DNA of 64,000 nucleotides from Hemerocallis citrina. Its lineage: Eukaryota; Streptophyta; Magnoliopsida; Asparagales; Asphodelaceae. Below the pieces are notes generated by a model, which was not told the origin of the DNA, ran no database searches, and saw only the letters and a program-made list of their open reading frames with translations. Location: positions 18,089,971 through 18,153,970 of the forward strand of contig CM030360.1 of NCBI GenBank assembly GCA_017893485.1, in the 5' to 3' direction. Positions 1 through 11,822 of this stretch are shown in pieces (the first letter of the stretch is position 1; each line of letters opens with the position of its first letter). The translations under genes were made by a program, and so were the position numbers.

Positions 1-1762
1 AATAGCGGAGAGTACCTGAGTTCAAATCTACAACAATATTTGGTGGAACACGGAATTGTTCATCAGACTACATGCTCGTATACACCTCAACAGAATGGGG
101 TTGCAGAAAGGAAAAATAGACACTTGCTCGAAGTGGTCCGTGCTTCTCTCATCCATGGAAATATGCCACTCATTTATTGGGGAGAAGCCCTTGCTTCTGC
201 TGCATACTTAATCAACCGAGTTCCCTCTAAAATCCTAAACTTTCTCACACCATTTCAAGCATTAACTGAAGCTGTGAATGCACCAAAAGTTGTCAACTTG
301 CCACACACGCACCTTGTGTGTTTGGGTGTGTTGCATTTGTTCATCTTCATCAACATGAACGCAATAAGTTAACTCCTCGAGCTGTCCGCTGTGTTTTCGT
401 GGGATATGCACAGAATAAGAAAGGGTATCGGTGCTATCACCCACCAACTCAAAAGATGTTTGTGACTATGGATGTTGTGTTCCATGAAGATGAGATGTAT
501 TTTTCCTCTGAAGTTGAACTTCAGGGGGAGTACCGAAAGGAAGTTCAAACTCTTGCCTATGGTTACTATTCAAACTGAACAATCAGATATAAGGGGAGAA
601 AATCAGGATGTAAGTAATGACGATCGCTCGAATGAAGACTTGGTTGAGGAAGAAAATTTCCACGAAGATCTGCAGTCAGTGCCGAACCTCCATGAAGATG
701 AGCCATCTCCACCACCAGCACCATCTGAACCATCTCCACCACCAGTACCATCAGATCTATCTCTACTCCCAGCAGAACCCCCAAACCAATCGTCATCGCT
801 GTCTGAAGCTCCAAAAAGAGAACTCCCAAACCGTACTACTAGAGGTATCCCAAAATCCACTTATGAGCCTAATCCCACTAGTAAAGTCAAGTATCCCATG
901 AGTCATTATGTGTCCACTCACCGATTGTCTGAATCAAATAAGTCATTTGTAAATCAATTATCTGCTGTATCTATTCCTAACAGTGTGCAGGAAGCCTTAG
1001 CCGATCCAAGGTGGAAAGCAGCTATGGATGAGGAGATGAAGTCCTTGAAGAAGAATGAGACTTGGGAGGTAGTCGAGCTGCCAACAGGGAAGAAGCCAGT
1101 AGGATGCAGATGGATTTATACAGTGAAATATAAATCGGATGGTTCGATAGAGCGGTACAAGGCAAGGCTGGTTGTCAAAGGGTACACTCAAACTTATGGA
1201 ATTGATTATGACGAAACATTTGCACCTGTGGCAAAGTTCAACACTATTCGAGTTCTACTGTCTCTTGCTGCAAATCTTGACTGGCCGTTGGAGCAATTTG
1301 ATGTGAAGAATGCATTTTTGTATGGGGAATTGACAGAAGAGGTCTATATGGATCTTCCACCAGGGTCGAACAGACCAGTCCAACACAGCAACAAAGTATG
1401 TCGTCTGAAGAAAGCATTGTATGGACTGAAGCAGTCGCCAAGAGCCTGGTTTGGGAAATTTACAAAGGCAATGAGGACATTCGGATACTATCAGAGTAAT
1501 TCTGATCATACTCTATTCCTAAAAAAGAAAGAAGGTAAAATTACTGCTCTCATTATTTATGTTGATGATATGATAGTAACTGGAGATGATCCTGAGGAGA
1601 TGAAGGCTTTAAAGAACTACTTGTCACAAGAGTTCGAAATGAAAGATCTTGGTTCTTTGAGATACTTCCTTGGTATTGAAGTTTCTCGCTCAAGAAAGGG
1701 GATATTTCTTTCTCAAAGAAAATATGCTCTGGATTTATTGAAGGAAACTGGAATGTCCGCCT
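1..1762 (+). pseudogene. Ty1/copia polyprotein, 5' part (integrase to reverse transcriptase), element A
   Basis: The window opens inside the integrase of a copia polyprotein: the C-terminal part of the catalytic core (PQQNGVAERKNR, near 90-120) is followed by the integrase tail, a proline-rich linker (about 700-790) and the reverse transcriptase, with YVDD at 1558-1569. Three reading frames are needed. Single-base shifts lie near 310-320 and near 560-575, so the product is broken. The frame then stops because element B inserted at 1762; the RT continues in the same frame at 9496. The motif order integrase before RT is diagnostic for Ty1/copia. The short linkers and tail resemble the Ale/Retrofit group, which is an inference. 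Gag and protease lie left of the window. Confidence 0.93.
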
Positions 1763-3036
1763 TGATGGAACTGCGATGAATCCCAGGAACACGGATTGGT
1801 GTGCGTATCGATCATAAAAGTTTAACAGATTTAATACGTGATCTAACCCTTTATAGCGGAATCTAGGGTTCACGAATTATACCTGCGATGAGAAGAAGAC
1901 GATAGTTTCTAGCAACTTCGAGCCGTCTGCGACCCCAAGATCTTCTGCACGTATTCCTTCCTCGGGTTGGACGTCGTGTGGGCGACGATCTCCCAACCTT
2001 TCTTCTCCTTGGTTGACCTCTCTTTCTCTCCTTACGTGAATCACGAATTTTGAGAAAAAATCTTATATCTCAGATAATCAATGACGGCCAGAGAATAGAG
2101 GATATATATAAGGCTACGGCAGGGACCATGAGGAGAAATTAGGATTAGGTCTCCTAACGAATCTGGGTATCCTGTGTTCAGCCCGAACACACAACCCAGG
2201 CCCATTAACAATAGCTCGGTCCACTAAAGAGCTATTGTTGCACTACCTTCCTAATCCCAAATTATATTTATGGGCTCCTTTTATTATATGCTCGTTCAGC
2301 TCCCCATGTTAAGATATCGAATGTCCGTCGATCAAATTAAGTTACTGACAACTATATTGATCAACATTATTTATCCTTAAGTAGTACCACTCAACTTTAT
2401 TTGTCATGTCGGATGTAATCCACCTGCAGGGTTTACATGACAAATCCTTATGAGCTCCTTAAGGGGACATCATCAACCCGACGTATCGGGACATGGATTC
2501 CTTTTACAATCAACAGCTCATCATACATACAATGCTATTACCCAATTCATAGAGGTTGTTGATCCATAATGAATCTCACTCTTTTATGAGTCAAAGTAAT
2601 ACACACTGCATATACATGTCTGTTATTATATCTGGATTAAGAGCATAAGCATCCATAATAACAGAGGTGTTTGTTCTCTTTTGTAGTCAGTACAAAGAGA
2701 ACAACCTCAAGTGGTCCTGTTCAATACACACAAAGTGTACTAGTGTAAACCTATAGTCAAGATAGACTAATACCAGATTACACTACAACCTTTCCAATGG
2801 ATTGTCCAAGTCCGTCTAGGTTGTGAACTATTTATATATTCCATAGGGAACTGATAATATGATCTTCTGTGTGTCACCTCACACCATATTATCAACCTTA
2901 TAGAATATCAGACACTTGCATTAATATTATAATAAACACAATATGCAAACATATGCCCATATGATTCTCATTCAAAAAAAAAAATAAGGAAATAAAGTTA
3001 ATACAAAAGTGATGCTTTCAGTATATAACCCTAACA
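1763..3036 (-). repeat. 3' LTR of copia B
   Basis: Bounded TGATGG...CCTAACA in plus-strand view, so TG...CA also holds on the minus strand. Nearly identical to 8214-9490. The adjoining internal bases on the minus strand read AAGTGGGAGAT, a typical copia polypurine tract. A second similar copy about 47 bp further in suggests a small tandem duplication of this region. Confidence 0.93.
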
Positions 3037-3098
3037 ATCTCCCACTTATACTCAAAGCATTGCTTTTCAGTATACTGTTACAAATCTCCCACTTATAC

Positions 3099-6000
3099 TT
3101 AAAGCCATGCTGCTACGCATCTGACTCTCATTCCCTCAACATGACTATCAAAAGCCTTAGCTGGTAAGCTCTTAGTGAAGGGATCAGCTAGGTTGTCTGC
3201 TGATGCTATCTTGATCACAGCAACTTTTCCTTTCTTTACGAAATCTCGTATCAGGTGGTACTTACGCTCAATGTGTTTACTTGCCTTATGGGCTCGTGGT
3301 TCCTTCGAATTTGCAACTGCACCACTATTATCACAATAAAGTGTAATAGTCTTAGGCAAATTAGGTACCACATCCAAGTCCAATAGGAAGTTTCTGAGCC
3401 AAACCGCTTCTTTGGCTGCCTCAGAGGCTGCCACATACTCGGCTTCCATGGTAGAATCAGCAATACATTTTTGCTTGATACTCCTTCATATAGTGGCTCC
3501 ACCTCCCAAAGTAAATACATAACCTGAGGTTGATTTCTTGGAATCCCTATCTGACTAAAAATCTGAGTCTGTATACCCCAAGGCAACTAAACTATCTGCC
3601 TGGTAAACTAGCATGTAATCTTTAGTCCTTTTCAGGTACTTCAAAATATGCTTTACGGCAGTCCAGTGCTCTTGTCCCGGGTTAGACTGATATCTGCTAA
3701 CCATGCCAACGGCAAAGCAGATATCTGGTCTCGTACATAGCATTGCATACATTAAGCTTCCTACTGCTGAAGCATAAGGAACTGCTTTCATGTTCTCTAT
3801 CTCTTTAGGTGTCCTCGGACACTGTTCCTTTGATAGGGCAATTCCATGCCTAAAAGGTAAGAAACCTTTCTTAGAATTTTGCATACTAAAACGAGTTAGT
3901 ATAATATCGATATAGGAAGCTCGGGACAAGCCCAACATCTTTTTCTTGCGATCTCGTAGAACTTTGATCCCAAGGATGTGACCTACTTCTCCCAAGTCCT
4001 TCATATCAAACTGTTTGGATAACCATACCCTTACGTTAGATAATACCTTCACATTGTTTCCAATGAGCAAGATGTCATCCACGTAAAGTACTAGGAATAC
4101 CACTACATTTCCGTCACACTTTTTGTATACACACGATTCATCTTGACATTGATCAAATCCATAGGATTTTATCACCTGATCAAAACATATGTTCCAAGAT
4201 CTGGAAGCTTGCTTAAGTTCATAAATGGACTTCTTGAGCTTACAAATAAGATGCTCTTGGCCCTTTTCAATGAACCCGTCTGGTTTCTTCATATAGATGT
4301 CTTCCTCAAGACTTCCATTAAGGAAAGCTGTCTTGACATCCATTTGGCAAATCTCATAATCAAGATGAGCTGCAATAGATAAAAGAATCCGGATAGACTT
4401 AAGCATGGCTACTGGCGAAAAAGTTTCCTCATAATTCAATACGCTCTCTTTGAGTAAAACCTTTTGCAACAAGCCGAGCTTTAAAGGTTTCAACCTTACC
4501 GTCTGATCCTCTTTTTCTCTTATAGACCCACTTGCATCCAATGGCTTTTACACCAATAGGTAGTTCTACAAGCTCCCAGACTTGATTAGAATCCATAGAT
4601 TCTATTTCAGATATCATTGGTTTTTGCCAAGACTCTGCATCTTTATCTTGGAGTGCTTCATTGTAGGTACAGGGATCATAATTTTGTTCCTCAGGGACAA
4701 AGTCTGACGACTCTCCCAATAACATATATCTATCAGGTTGTATCACAACCCTCCCACTACGATGAGGCATTATCGGTTGTGGTGTAACATTTGCGACACA
4801 TTGTGCAGTTACTGGTGGTACATCCTATTGTACTGTTGGTACTGAAGTATTTGGTGTCTCACTTCTCAGTTCTTCTAGAACAGCTCTACTTATGGGTTTA
4901 TGGTTCATGACATAGTCTTCCTCTAAGAATCGAGCATTGGTGCTAACAATGACCTTCTGATCCTTAGGACTATAAAATAAACCTCCTTTCGTTCCTCTTG
5001 GATAGCCTACAAACAAGCGTACTTCTGTACGAGATTCCAGCTTATCGGCTTTCCCATTCAGCACGTGTGCTGGACTACCCCAAATCCGAACATGTTTCAA
5101 ACTAGGCTTACGCCCAGTCCACAGTTCTGTGGGAGTAATTGGTACTGACTTAGAAGGAACCAAGTTCAAAATATAAGCTGCAGTTTCTAAGGCATATCCC
5201 CAAAACGAATCTGGTAAATCTGAATAACTCATCATTAATCTAACCATCTCCATAAGAGTCCTATTCCTTCTTTCTGCTACACCATTCTGTTAGGGTGTTC
5301 CAGGTGCTGATAATTGGGATGTAATCCCAGCCTCTGACAAATAGTCCCTAAACTCCCCAAAGAGATACTCGCCACCACGATCTGAACGTAATGACTTGAT
5401 ACATTTTCCATAATGTTTCTCCGTTTCTGCCTTGTACTCTTTGAATTTCTCAAAGCACTCAGACTTACGGTGCATCAAATAAATATATCCATACCTTGAA
5501 TAATCGTCAGTAAATGTGACAAAATATTCAAAGCCACCTCTAGCCTGGACAGTCATGGGCCCACACAAATCAGAATGAACTAATTCCAACACATCTTTGG
5601 CCCTATACCCCTTTGCCTTGAAAGGCCTTTTGGTCATTTTACCTACCAAGCAGGATTCACAGACTGGTAGTGCCTCCACTTCCAATGAACTCAAAGGTCC
5701 ATCTTTAACCAGTCTTTGAATCCTTCTTAGGTTAACATGCCCCAATCGCAAGTGCCAAAGATATGTTTGGTTCATACAAGAAGCTTCTTTTCTCTTATTT
5801 ATGTTAGAAGACATATTATTCATTTCCATAAGTTGCATCGTGGGCGAAATAGGATTAATGACATATAGATTATCAACCAATGCACCAGAACAGATAAAAT
5901 GCTTATTTTTTCTAATAACAATATTGTCATTAAAATAAACTGAATATCCATCCTTAACTAGCATGGAAACAGAAATTAAATTCCTTCTAAGTGAAGGTGC

Positions 6001-6456
6001 ATAAAGACAATCTCTCAATGTCAAAGACTTATTTCTACCAAAAGATAAAATAACATCTCCTATTGCAACGGCCGCTACTCTTGTAGCGTCACCCATAAAC
6101 AAGCATATCTCTCCATCACTGAGCCGTCTGGTTTCCTGGAACCCCTGTAATGTATTGCAGACATGATTAGTGGCTCCTGTATCTACACACCAGGTGCCGG
6201 TAGATAACACCGCTAAACATGTTTCAACAACTAGTAAATGAGATATACCTTCTTTGTTCTTTTGTTTGAGAAGTGGACAGTCAGTCTTCCAATGTCCTGA
6301 CCCTTTGCACTTGAAACACTTGCCTTTTGGCTTTTTCACAGCACCTTGAAGTCCCATGCCCTTCTTTGCTGAGTTTACTTGTTTCTGAACTTTCTTCTTC
6401 TTACCACCTTTCGGCTTAGAAGTAGAATCCTTTTCAGTCACATAAACATGGGCATT
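3099..6456 (-). pseudogene. copia B pol (zinc knuckle, protease, integrase, RT, RNase H)
   Basis: Domain order on the minus strand: zinc knuckle CFKCKGSGHWKTDC (near 6285), protease VDTGATNHVC (near 6170), GAG-pre-integrase LWHLRLGHVN (near 5740), integrase core, RT with YVDD at 4074-4085, RNase H with DNSGAV (near 3330) and the terminal LADPFTKSLP. One long frame is interrupted by TAA at 5290-5292, TAG at 4825-4827, a one-base shift near 4440, TAG at 3555-3557 and TGA at 3486-3488. The in-frame stops fall where Gln or Trp are expected. The LTRs are about 99% alike, so the element may have been copied while already defective. Confidence 0.93.
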
Positions 6457-7056
6457 CTACTTGAAGAGAGCTTCAGCATCCTGTAGTTCTTTTGCAAGTT
6501 CTGCCAAAGTATACAACCTTTTGTTCATGTTGTAATTAAGGCAAAATGAGTCAAAACTTTTAGGCAGAGTCCCGAGAATGATATCGACCTGGGTTTCCCC
6601 ATCGATTTCAGCACCAAGGATCTCCATCTCATTTAGATGACCCATCATCTTGAGAACAGGATCCCTTACTGGTGTCCCCTCAGCCATAGATGCTCTCATC
6701 AAACTCTTCATAGCAAATTGCCTAGCTGCTTTACTCTGATGTCCGAAGAGTTCCTTAAGGTTGTACATCATATCATAAGCTGTGGGCATGGCCTGATGCT
6801 GATGCTGCAGTACATTTGACATAGATGCCAAAATGTAACACCGCACCATCTCATCTGCCTTATTCCACTTCTTATAAGCCTCTTTGACCTCTTCATCAGA
6901 GTTAGCATCAGGCTTAGGTGGGCATACTTCATTGAGTACAAATTTGTACTCTTCAGCAGTTAAGACAATATCCAAGTTACGTTTCCAGTCAATATAATTA
7001 GGTCCAGTAAGTTTGTTTTCTTTAAGAATCACCATAAGTGGACTGAAAGAACCCAT
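6457..7056 (-). CDS. copia B gag
   Basis: About 199 codons from ATG at 7054-7056 (MGSFSPL) to TAG at 6457-6459. The family's usual start, MxxFxxLxxLKENKLTGPNY-like, supports this ATG over the GTG 7 codons upstream. The protein is the copia nucleocapsid-type gag (UBN2 family), which packages the element RNA in virus-like particles; the W.KAD core and helical repeats are visible. The frame continues past the TAG into the zinc-knuckle part of pol without a shift, so in an intact relative gag and pol would be one frame. The stop may be a mutation rather than a real terminus. Confidence 0.8.
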   Translation of the reverse strand: MGSFSPLMVILKENKLTGPNYIDWKRNLDIVLTAEEYKFVLNEVCPPKPDANSDEEVKEAYKKWNKADEMVRCYILASMSNVLQHQHQAMPTAYDMMYNLKELFGHQSKAARQFAMKSLMRASMAEGTPVRDPVLKMMGHLNEMEILGAEIDGETQVDIILGTLPKSFDSFCLNYNMNKRLYTLAELAKELQDAEALFK

Positions 7057-8199
7057 TTTTGAAATCCTGAGAATCACATAAAAAAATTATGTAGGGCAAA
7101 ACTTTTTGAATTAATTAAATATTGATTCCCTCAAAACAATAAAAAAAATTCACCAACACCTTAAACACCATGAATTTAGCATGCCACGATAGTGTGGACG
7201 TATACAAATTCAATATTTGTTCAAGTAGGTTTTTCCTATTAATTTTACTATCATGTCAACACAACTTTATGACAAATAAAATTAATCTGTTGGTCTTGCT
7301 CTGGTCCTACAAATAATAGCAGTGACTCCGATGGGGAGGATACCATTAATTGTATCTAAGTGTATACCATTGCTTAATACTAAGTCCATTATCTTGTATT
7401 GAGTTCCTTCAGATGGAGAAGTGAACACATACTAGGTAACTTTCTACAATTATCCCTAAGGAAGTTTGTACTGGTGATCCATAATTATACTCATCCGATA
7501 TGGAGGAAAGCACTAAAGCCAACACGCAAGTATAATTATATCACCTACAAACCAGCAATGGAGACCGTGGGATTCATGTTAAATGAATTCCCTCTCCCAC
7601 TTAGTTATTTAACAATGAGGGTTTTTCTACTAGTTAATTTATGTTCATGTTGTCCATTATTAATGTGATCCTAGTTTTTTTCAAAAAAAATCACAAAATA
7701 ATAAACATGCATAATCAGAATAAGCAATAATGGCAATAAATTTGAAAATAAATATCCAACTATTATGGCCATCTTTCCTGATTCTTTTCCGACTGTGCGA
7801 ATCCCAAATCTGACCACCGCCATCAGCATCTCCTCCGGCGTCAGAAACAGCCACCACCGCCATCACGATCGATCGAAAAAAAATAAAAATAAAATAAAAT
7901 TAAAATTACATCAATCCTATGCCTCCCGAAGGAGTTCACACATAATCTAGATTGAAAAATTAAAATTATAAGCACGATCAACCCTCGTGATATTAATTAC
8001 ATCCACAGAGCAACAACAACACAATAATTACATCCACAAAACAACAACAACACAAACAAAACATGCATTGGACCATAATAGTTGGATCTAAGATGCCTGC
8101 AAAACCGAGTTAGAACAGATCTACATCTACCGACTATCATACAACACAAGTTTTATTGGACAACATGGATGTAACAATCAATACGCAGATCCAATACCG
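7057..8199 (-). other. untranslated leader of copia B, no gene
   Basis: AT-rich leader between primer-binding site and gag, with an A/T-rich stretch near 7880-7920. I see no credible coding sequence on either strand. Confidence 0.6.
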
Positions 8200-8211
8200 G
8201 CTCTGATACCA
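8200..8211 (-). other. primer-binding site of copia B (initiator tRNA-Met type)
   Basis: The minus strand reads TGGTATCAGAGC, the complement of the plant initiator tRNA-Met 3' end, two bases inside the LTR. Confidence 0.9.
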
Positions 8212-8213
8212 AT

Positions 8214-9490
8214 TGATGGAACTGCGATGAATCCCAGGAACACGGATTGGTGTGCGTATCGATCATAAAAGTTTAACAGATTTAATACATGATCTAACCC
8301 TTTATAGCGGAATCTAGGGTTCACGAATTATACCTGCGATGAGAAGAAGACGATAGTTTCTAGCAACTTCGAGCCGTCTGCGACCCCAAGATCTTCTGCA
8401 CGTATTCCTTCCTCGGGTTGGACGTCGTGTGGGCGACGATCTCCCAACCTTTCTTCTCCTTGGCTGACCTCTCTTTCTCTCCTTACGTGAATCATGAATT
8501 TTAAGAAAAAATCTTATATCTCAGATAATCAATGACGGCCAGAGAATAGAGGATATATGTAAGGCTACGGCAGGGACCATGAGGAGAAATTAGGGTTAGG
8601 TCTCCTAACGAATCTGGGTATCCCGTGTTCAGCCCGAACACACAACCCAGGCCCATTAACAATAGCTCGGTCCACTAAAGAGCTATTGTTGCACTACCTT
8701 CCTAATCCCAAATTATATTTATGGGCTCCTTTTATTATATGCTCGTTCAGCTCCCCATGTTAAGATATCGAATGTCCGTCGATCAAATTAAGTTACTGAC
8801 AACTATATTGATCAACATTATTTATCCTTAAGTAGTACCACTCAACTTTATTTGTCATGTCGGATGTAATCCACCTGCAGGGTTTACATGACAAATCCTT
8901 ATGAGCTCCTTAAGGGGACATCATCAACCCGACGTATCGGGACATAGATTCCTTTTACAATCAACAGCCCATCATACATACAATGCTATTACCCAATTCA
9001 TAGAGGTTGTTGATCCATAATGAATCTCACTCTTTTATGAGTCAAAGTAATGCACACTGCATATACATGTCTGTTATTATATCTGGATTAAGAGCATAAG
9101 CATCCATAATAACAGAGGTGTTTGTTCTCTTTTGTAGTCAGTACAAAGAGAACAACCTCAAGTGGTCCTGTTCAATACACACAAAGTGTACTAGTGTAAA
9201 CCTATAGTCAAGATAGACTAATACCAGATTACACTACAACCTTTCCAATGGATTGTCCAAGTCCGTCTAGGTTGTGAACTATTTATATATTCCATAGGGA
9301 ATTGATAATATGATCTTCTGTGTGTCACCTCACACCATATTATCAACCTTATAGAATATCAGACACTTGCATTAATATTATAATAAATACAATATGCAAA
9401 CATATGCCCATATGATTCTCATTCAAAAAAATAAAAAAATAATGAAATAAAGTTAATACAAAAGTGAAGCTTTCAGTATATAACCCTAAC
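8214..9490 (-). repeat. 5' LTR of copia B
   Basis: Direct repeat of 1763-3036 with about 1% divergence and a few indels in an A-rich run near 9427-9440. It is followed on the minus strand by a 2-nt gap and the primer-binding site, which fixes it as the 5' LTR. Confidence 0.93.
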
Positions 9491-9495
9491 CGCCT

Positions 9496-10245
9496 GTCAA
9501 CCGATTAGTACACTATTGGAAGAAGGACTGAAACTATGCAACGAAGCTGATCAAGTGCCTTGTGATAAGGAAAGATATCAGAGATTGGTTGGACGACTAA
9601 TGTATCTTGCACATACACGGCCAGATTTGTCATATGCTTTAAGTGTGGTAAGCCAGTTTATGCATGCACCTCGGGAACAACATATGGATACGGTAATGAG
9701 AATTATGAGATACATTAAGTCAGCCCCAGAAAAAGGGGTCCTATTTGCGAAACATGGTCACTTGAAGGTTGAGGCATATACTGATGCTGATTGGGCAGGA
9801 TCTACAACCGATAGACGCTCCACTTCAGGATATTTCACCTTTGTTGGAGGAAATTTAGTTACATGGAAGAGCAAGAAGCAAAATATTGTTGCACTCTCTA
9901 GTGCAGAGGCTGAGTATCGCGGAGTAACTTTAAGTATAACAGAAGCTTTATGGCTGAAACTCATGTTGCAGGACTTAGGTTATGGTCCAAAGGAACCTAA
10001 AGGTGTATTGTGACAGTCAAGCGGTGTGTGATATTGCGGCTAATCCAGTTCAGCATGATAGGACGAAACATGTAGAGGTGGACAGATTCTTCATCAAAGA
10101 AAAATTAGATGAGAAAGTTATTGAGATATCCAAGGTGAAGTCAGAAGATCAACTCGCAGATATCCTAACCAAGGCTGTTTCGACTCGGCTCTTCTGGAAA
10201 TTTGTTGACAAGTTGGGCATGTTCGATATCTATGCACCAACTTGA
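9496..10245 (+). pseudogene. Ty1/copia polyprotein, 3' part (RT end and RNase H), element A
   Basis: Continuation of element A after the nested insertion. The RT thumb region is followed by RNase H, with VEAYTDADWAGS (near 9767), LSSAEAEYRG (near 9895) and the terminal part containing LADILTKAVS. A further one-base shift near 9995-10005 moves the last 80 residues into another frame. Removing 1763-9495 (element B plus one 5-bp duplicate) makes this segment contiguous and in frame with the RT ending at 1762, so element A was open here when B arrived. The stop at 10243-10245 lies directly before a purine-rich tract and the 3' LTR. Confidence 0.92.
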
Positions 10246-10251
10246 GGGGAG
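10244..10251 (+). other. polypurine tract of copia A
   Basis: GAGGGGAG overlaps the stop codon of the polyprotein and abuts TGTTGAAATATAG, the expected placement of the plus-strand priming site before a 3' LTR. Confidence 0.7.
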
Positions 10252-10445
10252 TGTTGAAATATAGTAATTGTATATTCTCTTTCCTATTATATAGGAAACA
10301 GATTCCCCAAATCTCTCATCTCCCCAATCTTCTCTCAATCTCTTTTCTTCTTCTCCAAGAATGTTATTCATATATATAGATGTATACAGAAAAGAAATAA
10401 AAAAAACAAGAATAATAATTATTTTTTTCCAAATCGGTTTTTCAA
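10252..10445 (+). repeat. 3' LTR of copia A
   Basis: Starts TGTTGAAATATAG right after the polypurine tract and is AT-rich with a pyrimidine-rich middle. The end is set near TTTTTCA because the next bases (from about 10449) match an unrelated duplicated segment at 55461. The partner LTR is outside the window, so the right boundary is approximate and no target duplication could be checked. Confidence 0.6.
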
Positions 10446-10448
10446 CTG

Positions 10449-10690
10449 ACATGTATGCAAGCTAGTTTGCAATTGCGAGTCTCATATGATACGTAAGCAG
10501 TTAAATAAATATAATATATTTTACTACTTTGAACTTGAAGTGTTGTGCTTACATAGCTAATGTGTCTTGTGTGTGGGTGAGAGAGAGAGAGAGAGAGCTC
10601 ACCAGCCATGCTACGAGAGGAGTACCTCCTTCTGGTTGCTGTGTGGAGAATCCGCTGCATGTTAAAGCCCTTTTATAGAACAATTCTGTA
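10449..10690 (-). promoter_or_regulatory. promoter and first-exon fragment, copy 1
   Basis: On the minus strand: TATAAAAG at 10670-10677, about 60 bp of leader, ATG at 10607-10609, then ATGGCTG followed by GTGAGC (possible splice donor, GT at 10601-10602) and a CT/GA microsatellite. The same arrangement recurs at 55916-56131 with substitutions, so it is a duplicated 5' gene end rather than a chance motif. The downstream gene body is absent because copia A adjoins it. Gene identity cannot be told. Confidence 0.4.
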
Positions 10691-10724
10691 GGAGTAGGAC
10701 CCACTAATGTATGGACTTGTATGA

Positions 10725-11032
10725 GAATTTTTTCCCAAACTGCCCCACTTTTTGAAAGTTTTTTTCAAACTGCCCTACTTTTTTTTAAATTTCCAAACCA
10801 TCCCACTCGGTCTGTGAAAGACCGAGTTTAGTTAAAACTAACTCGGTTTTTCAAAGACCGAGTGTTAAGTCCTGAATTTTTTGAATTCTAACACTCGGTT
10901 TTTGAAAAACCGGGTTATTTTTAACTAAACTCGGTGTTTCAAAGACCGAGTGGATAATTTTGATAAATACTTTCGAAAGTAGGTCAGTTTGGTAAATACT
11001 TTCAAATTTTGGGTCATTTTTGTAAAGAGTTC
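10725..11032. mobile_element. MULE-type MITE with CTCGGT hairpins
   Basis: Begins GAATTTTTTCCCAAACTG, like the 22991 and 53640 MULEs, and ends in a diverged inverted copy (GTAAAGAGTTC). The interior holds four hairpins with stems CTCGGT/ACCGAG near 10806, 10842, 10894 and 10930. No matching 9-bp flanks (CTTGTATGA against TTAATTGTC), so one end may be off or altered. Confidence 0.55.
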
Positions 11033-11069
11033 TTAATTGTCGTGTTTTTTTTAGTCATTCTTTATTTTA

Positions 11070-11320
11070 TTTTTTTGGGACAGTTTTTCATTGTTGTTTT
11101 TTTTATATATTTTATACAGTTTTTCATTTATTTTTTAATAATACAGTTTTTTTTTAAATACAGATTTTCAATTTTTTTTTTGTTTATATTTTATACAGTT
11201 TTTCATTGTTTTTTTTATTTTTGACACAGTTTTTCATTGTTTTTTTGATACAGTTTTTCATTGTTTTTTTTTTAAAAATATTTTATACAGTTTTTCATTG
11301 TTTTTCTATTTTCTTCACTT
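11070..11320. repeat. T-rich tandem repeat, unit about 30 bp
   Basis: ACAGTTTTTCATTGTT recurs about seven times, separated by T-runs and TATATTTTAT. The hydrophobic reading frame over it is a composition artefact. Confidence 0.75.
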
Positions 11321-11357
11321 TTATTAAGTTTGGGCATCCATTGATGAACTAATGTAA

Positions 11358-11384
11358 CTAGTAATCTGCACGTGCGATGCACGT
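11358..11384 (-). mobile_element. Helitron-type 3' terminus
   Basis: Minus strand: hairpin ACGTGC-ATC-GCACGT, 8-nt spacer, CTAG, then host T. This is the Helitron 3' layout (hairpin followed by CTRR, insertion at A/T). The same geometry recurs at 11796 and 51459. No 5' TC end was identified. Confidence 0.5.
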
Positions 11385-11795
11385 CCTAATAATTCTTTTT
11401 TTTTTTAAGTAAATACTAATACATAATTTGGTCTCGAATCTAAGATCTCTCTTTACTCATAACATACTGTTTACAAATTGTCCTTAGTGGCATCAACTTT
11501 TATTTTATATGAGTGACACTTATGTAAATAAATTTGAACTTTTAGGGTATCATGGTAATAACAATAGTTGAGTAATTGAATGGTTAATATAACTTCCACT
11601 TAAAAATAAATTGTTGAGATTAGATGGTTGCGACTATTTACCTGTAATTTTCTACGTTACCTATAATTTTGAGCAGACTTTTTATCTACTCGCGACTATT
11701 TTTTATCTTGTTTCTTCTAGAGTTTTGTATTTTTTCAGTTTGACTTCTTGTAAACTGGCCCATCCTTTGTAACGTTCATCTCTCATTAATATATA

Positions 11796-11822
11796 CTAGT
11801 AATTTACACGTGCGATGCACGC
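11796..11822 (-). mobile_element. Helitron-type 3' terminus, second copy
   Basis: Minus strand: hairpin of about 6 bp (GCGTGC-ATC-GCACGT), 8-nt spacer, CTAG, host T. Spacer length and loop agree with the copy at 11358. Confidence 0.5.

Larger units (their letters stand above)
1763..9490 (-). mobile_element. Ty1/copia element B, nested antisense in copia A
   Basis: Complete LTR retrotransposon structure on the minus strand: 5' LTR 8214-9490, primer-binding site 8200-8211, gag, pol, purine-rich segment beside the 3' LTR at 1763-3036. The 5-bp target duplication CGCCT sits at 1758-1762 and 9491-9495. The two LTRs differ by about 13 substitutions over 1.27 kb (12 of them transitions, counted by eye), so the insertion is recent. 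One terminal base of the 5' LTR appears lost (ends CCTAAC against CCTAACA). Confidence 0.95.

Noticed and set aside
10716..11041. 9-bp target duplication for the CTCGGT MITE
   Set aside because: CTTGTATGA and TTAATTGTC do not match.
11009..11224. Hydrophobic small membrane protein
   Set aside because: Produced by T-rich tandem repeats.
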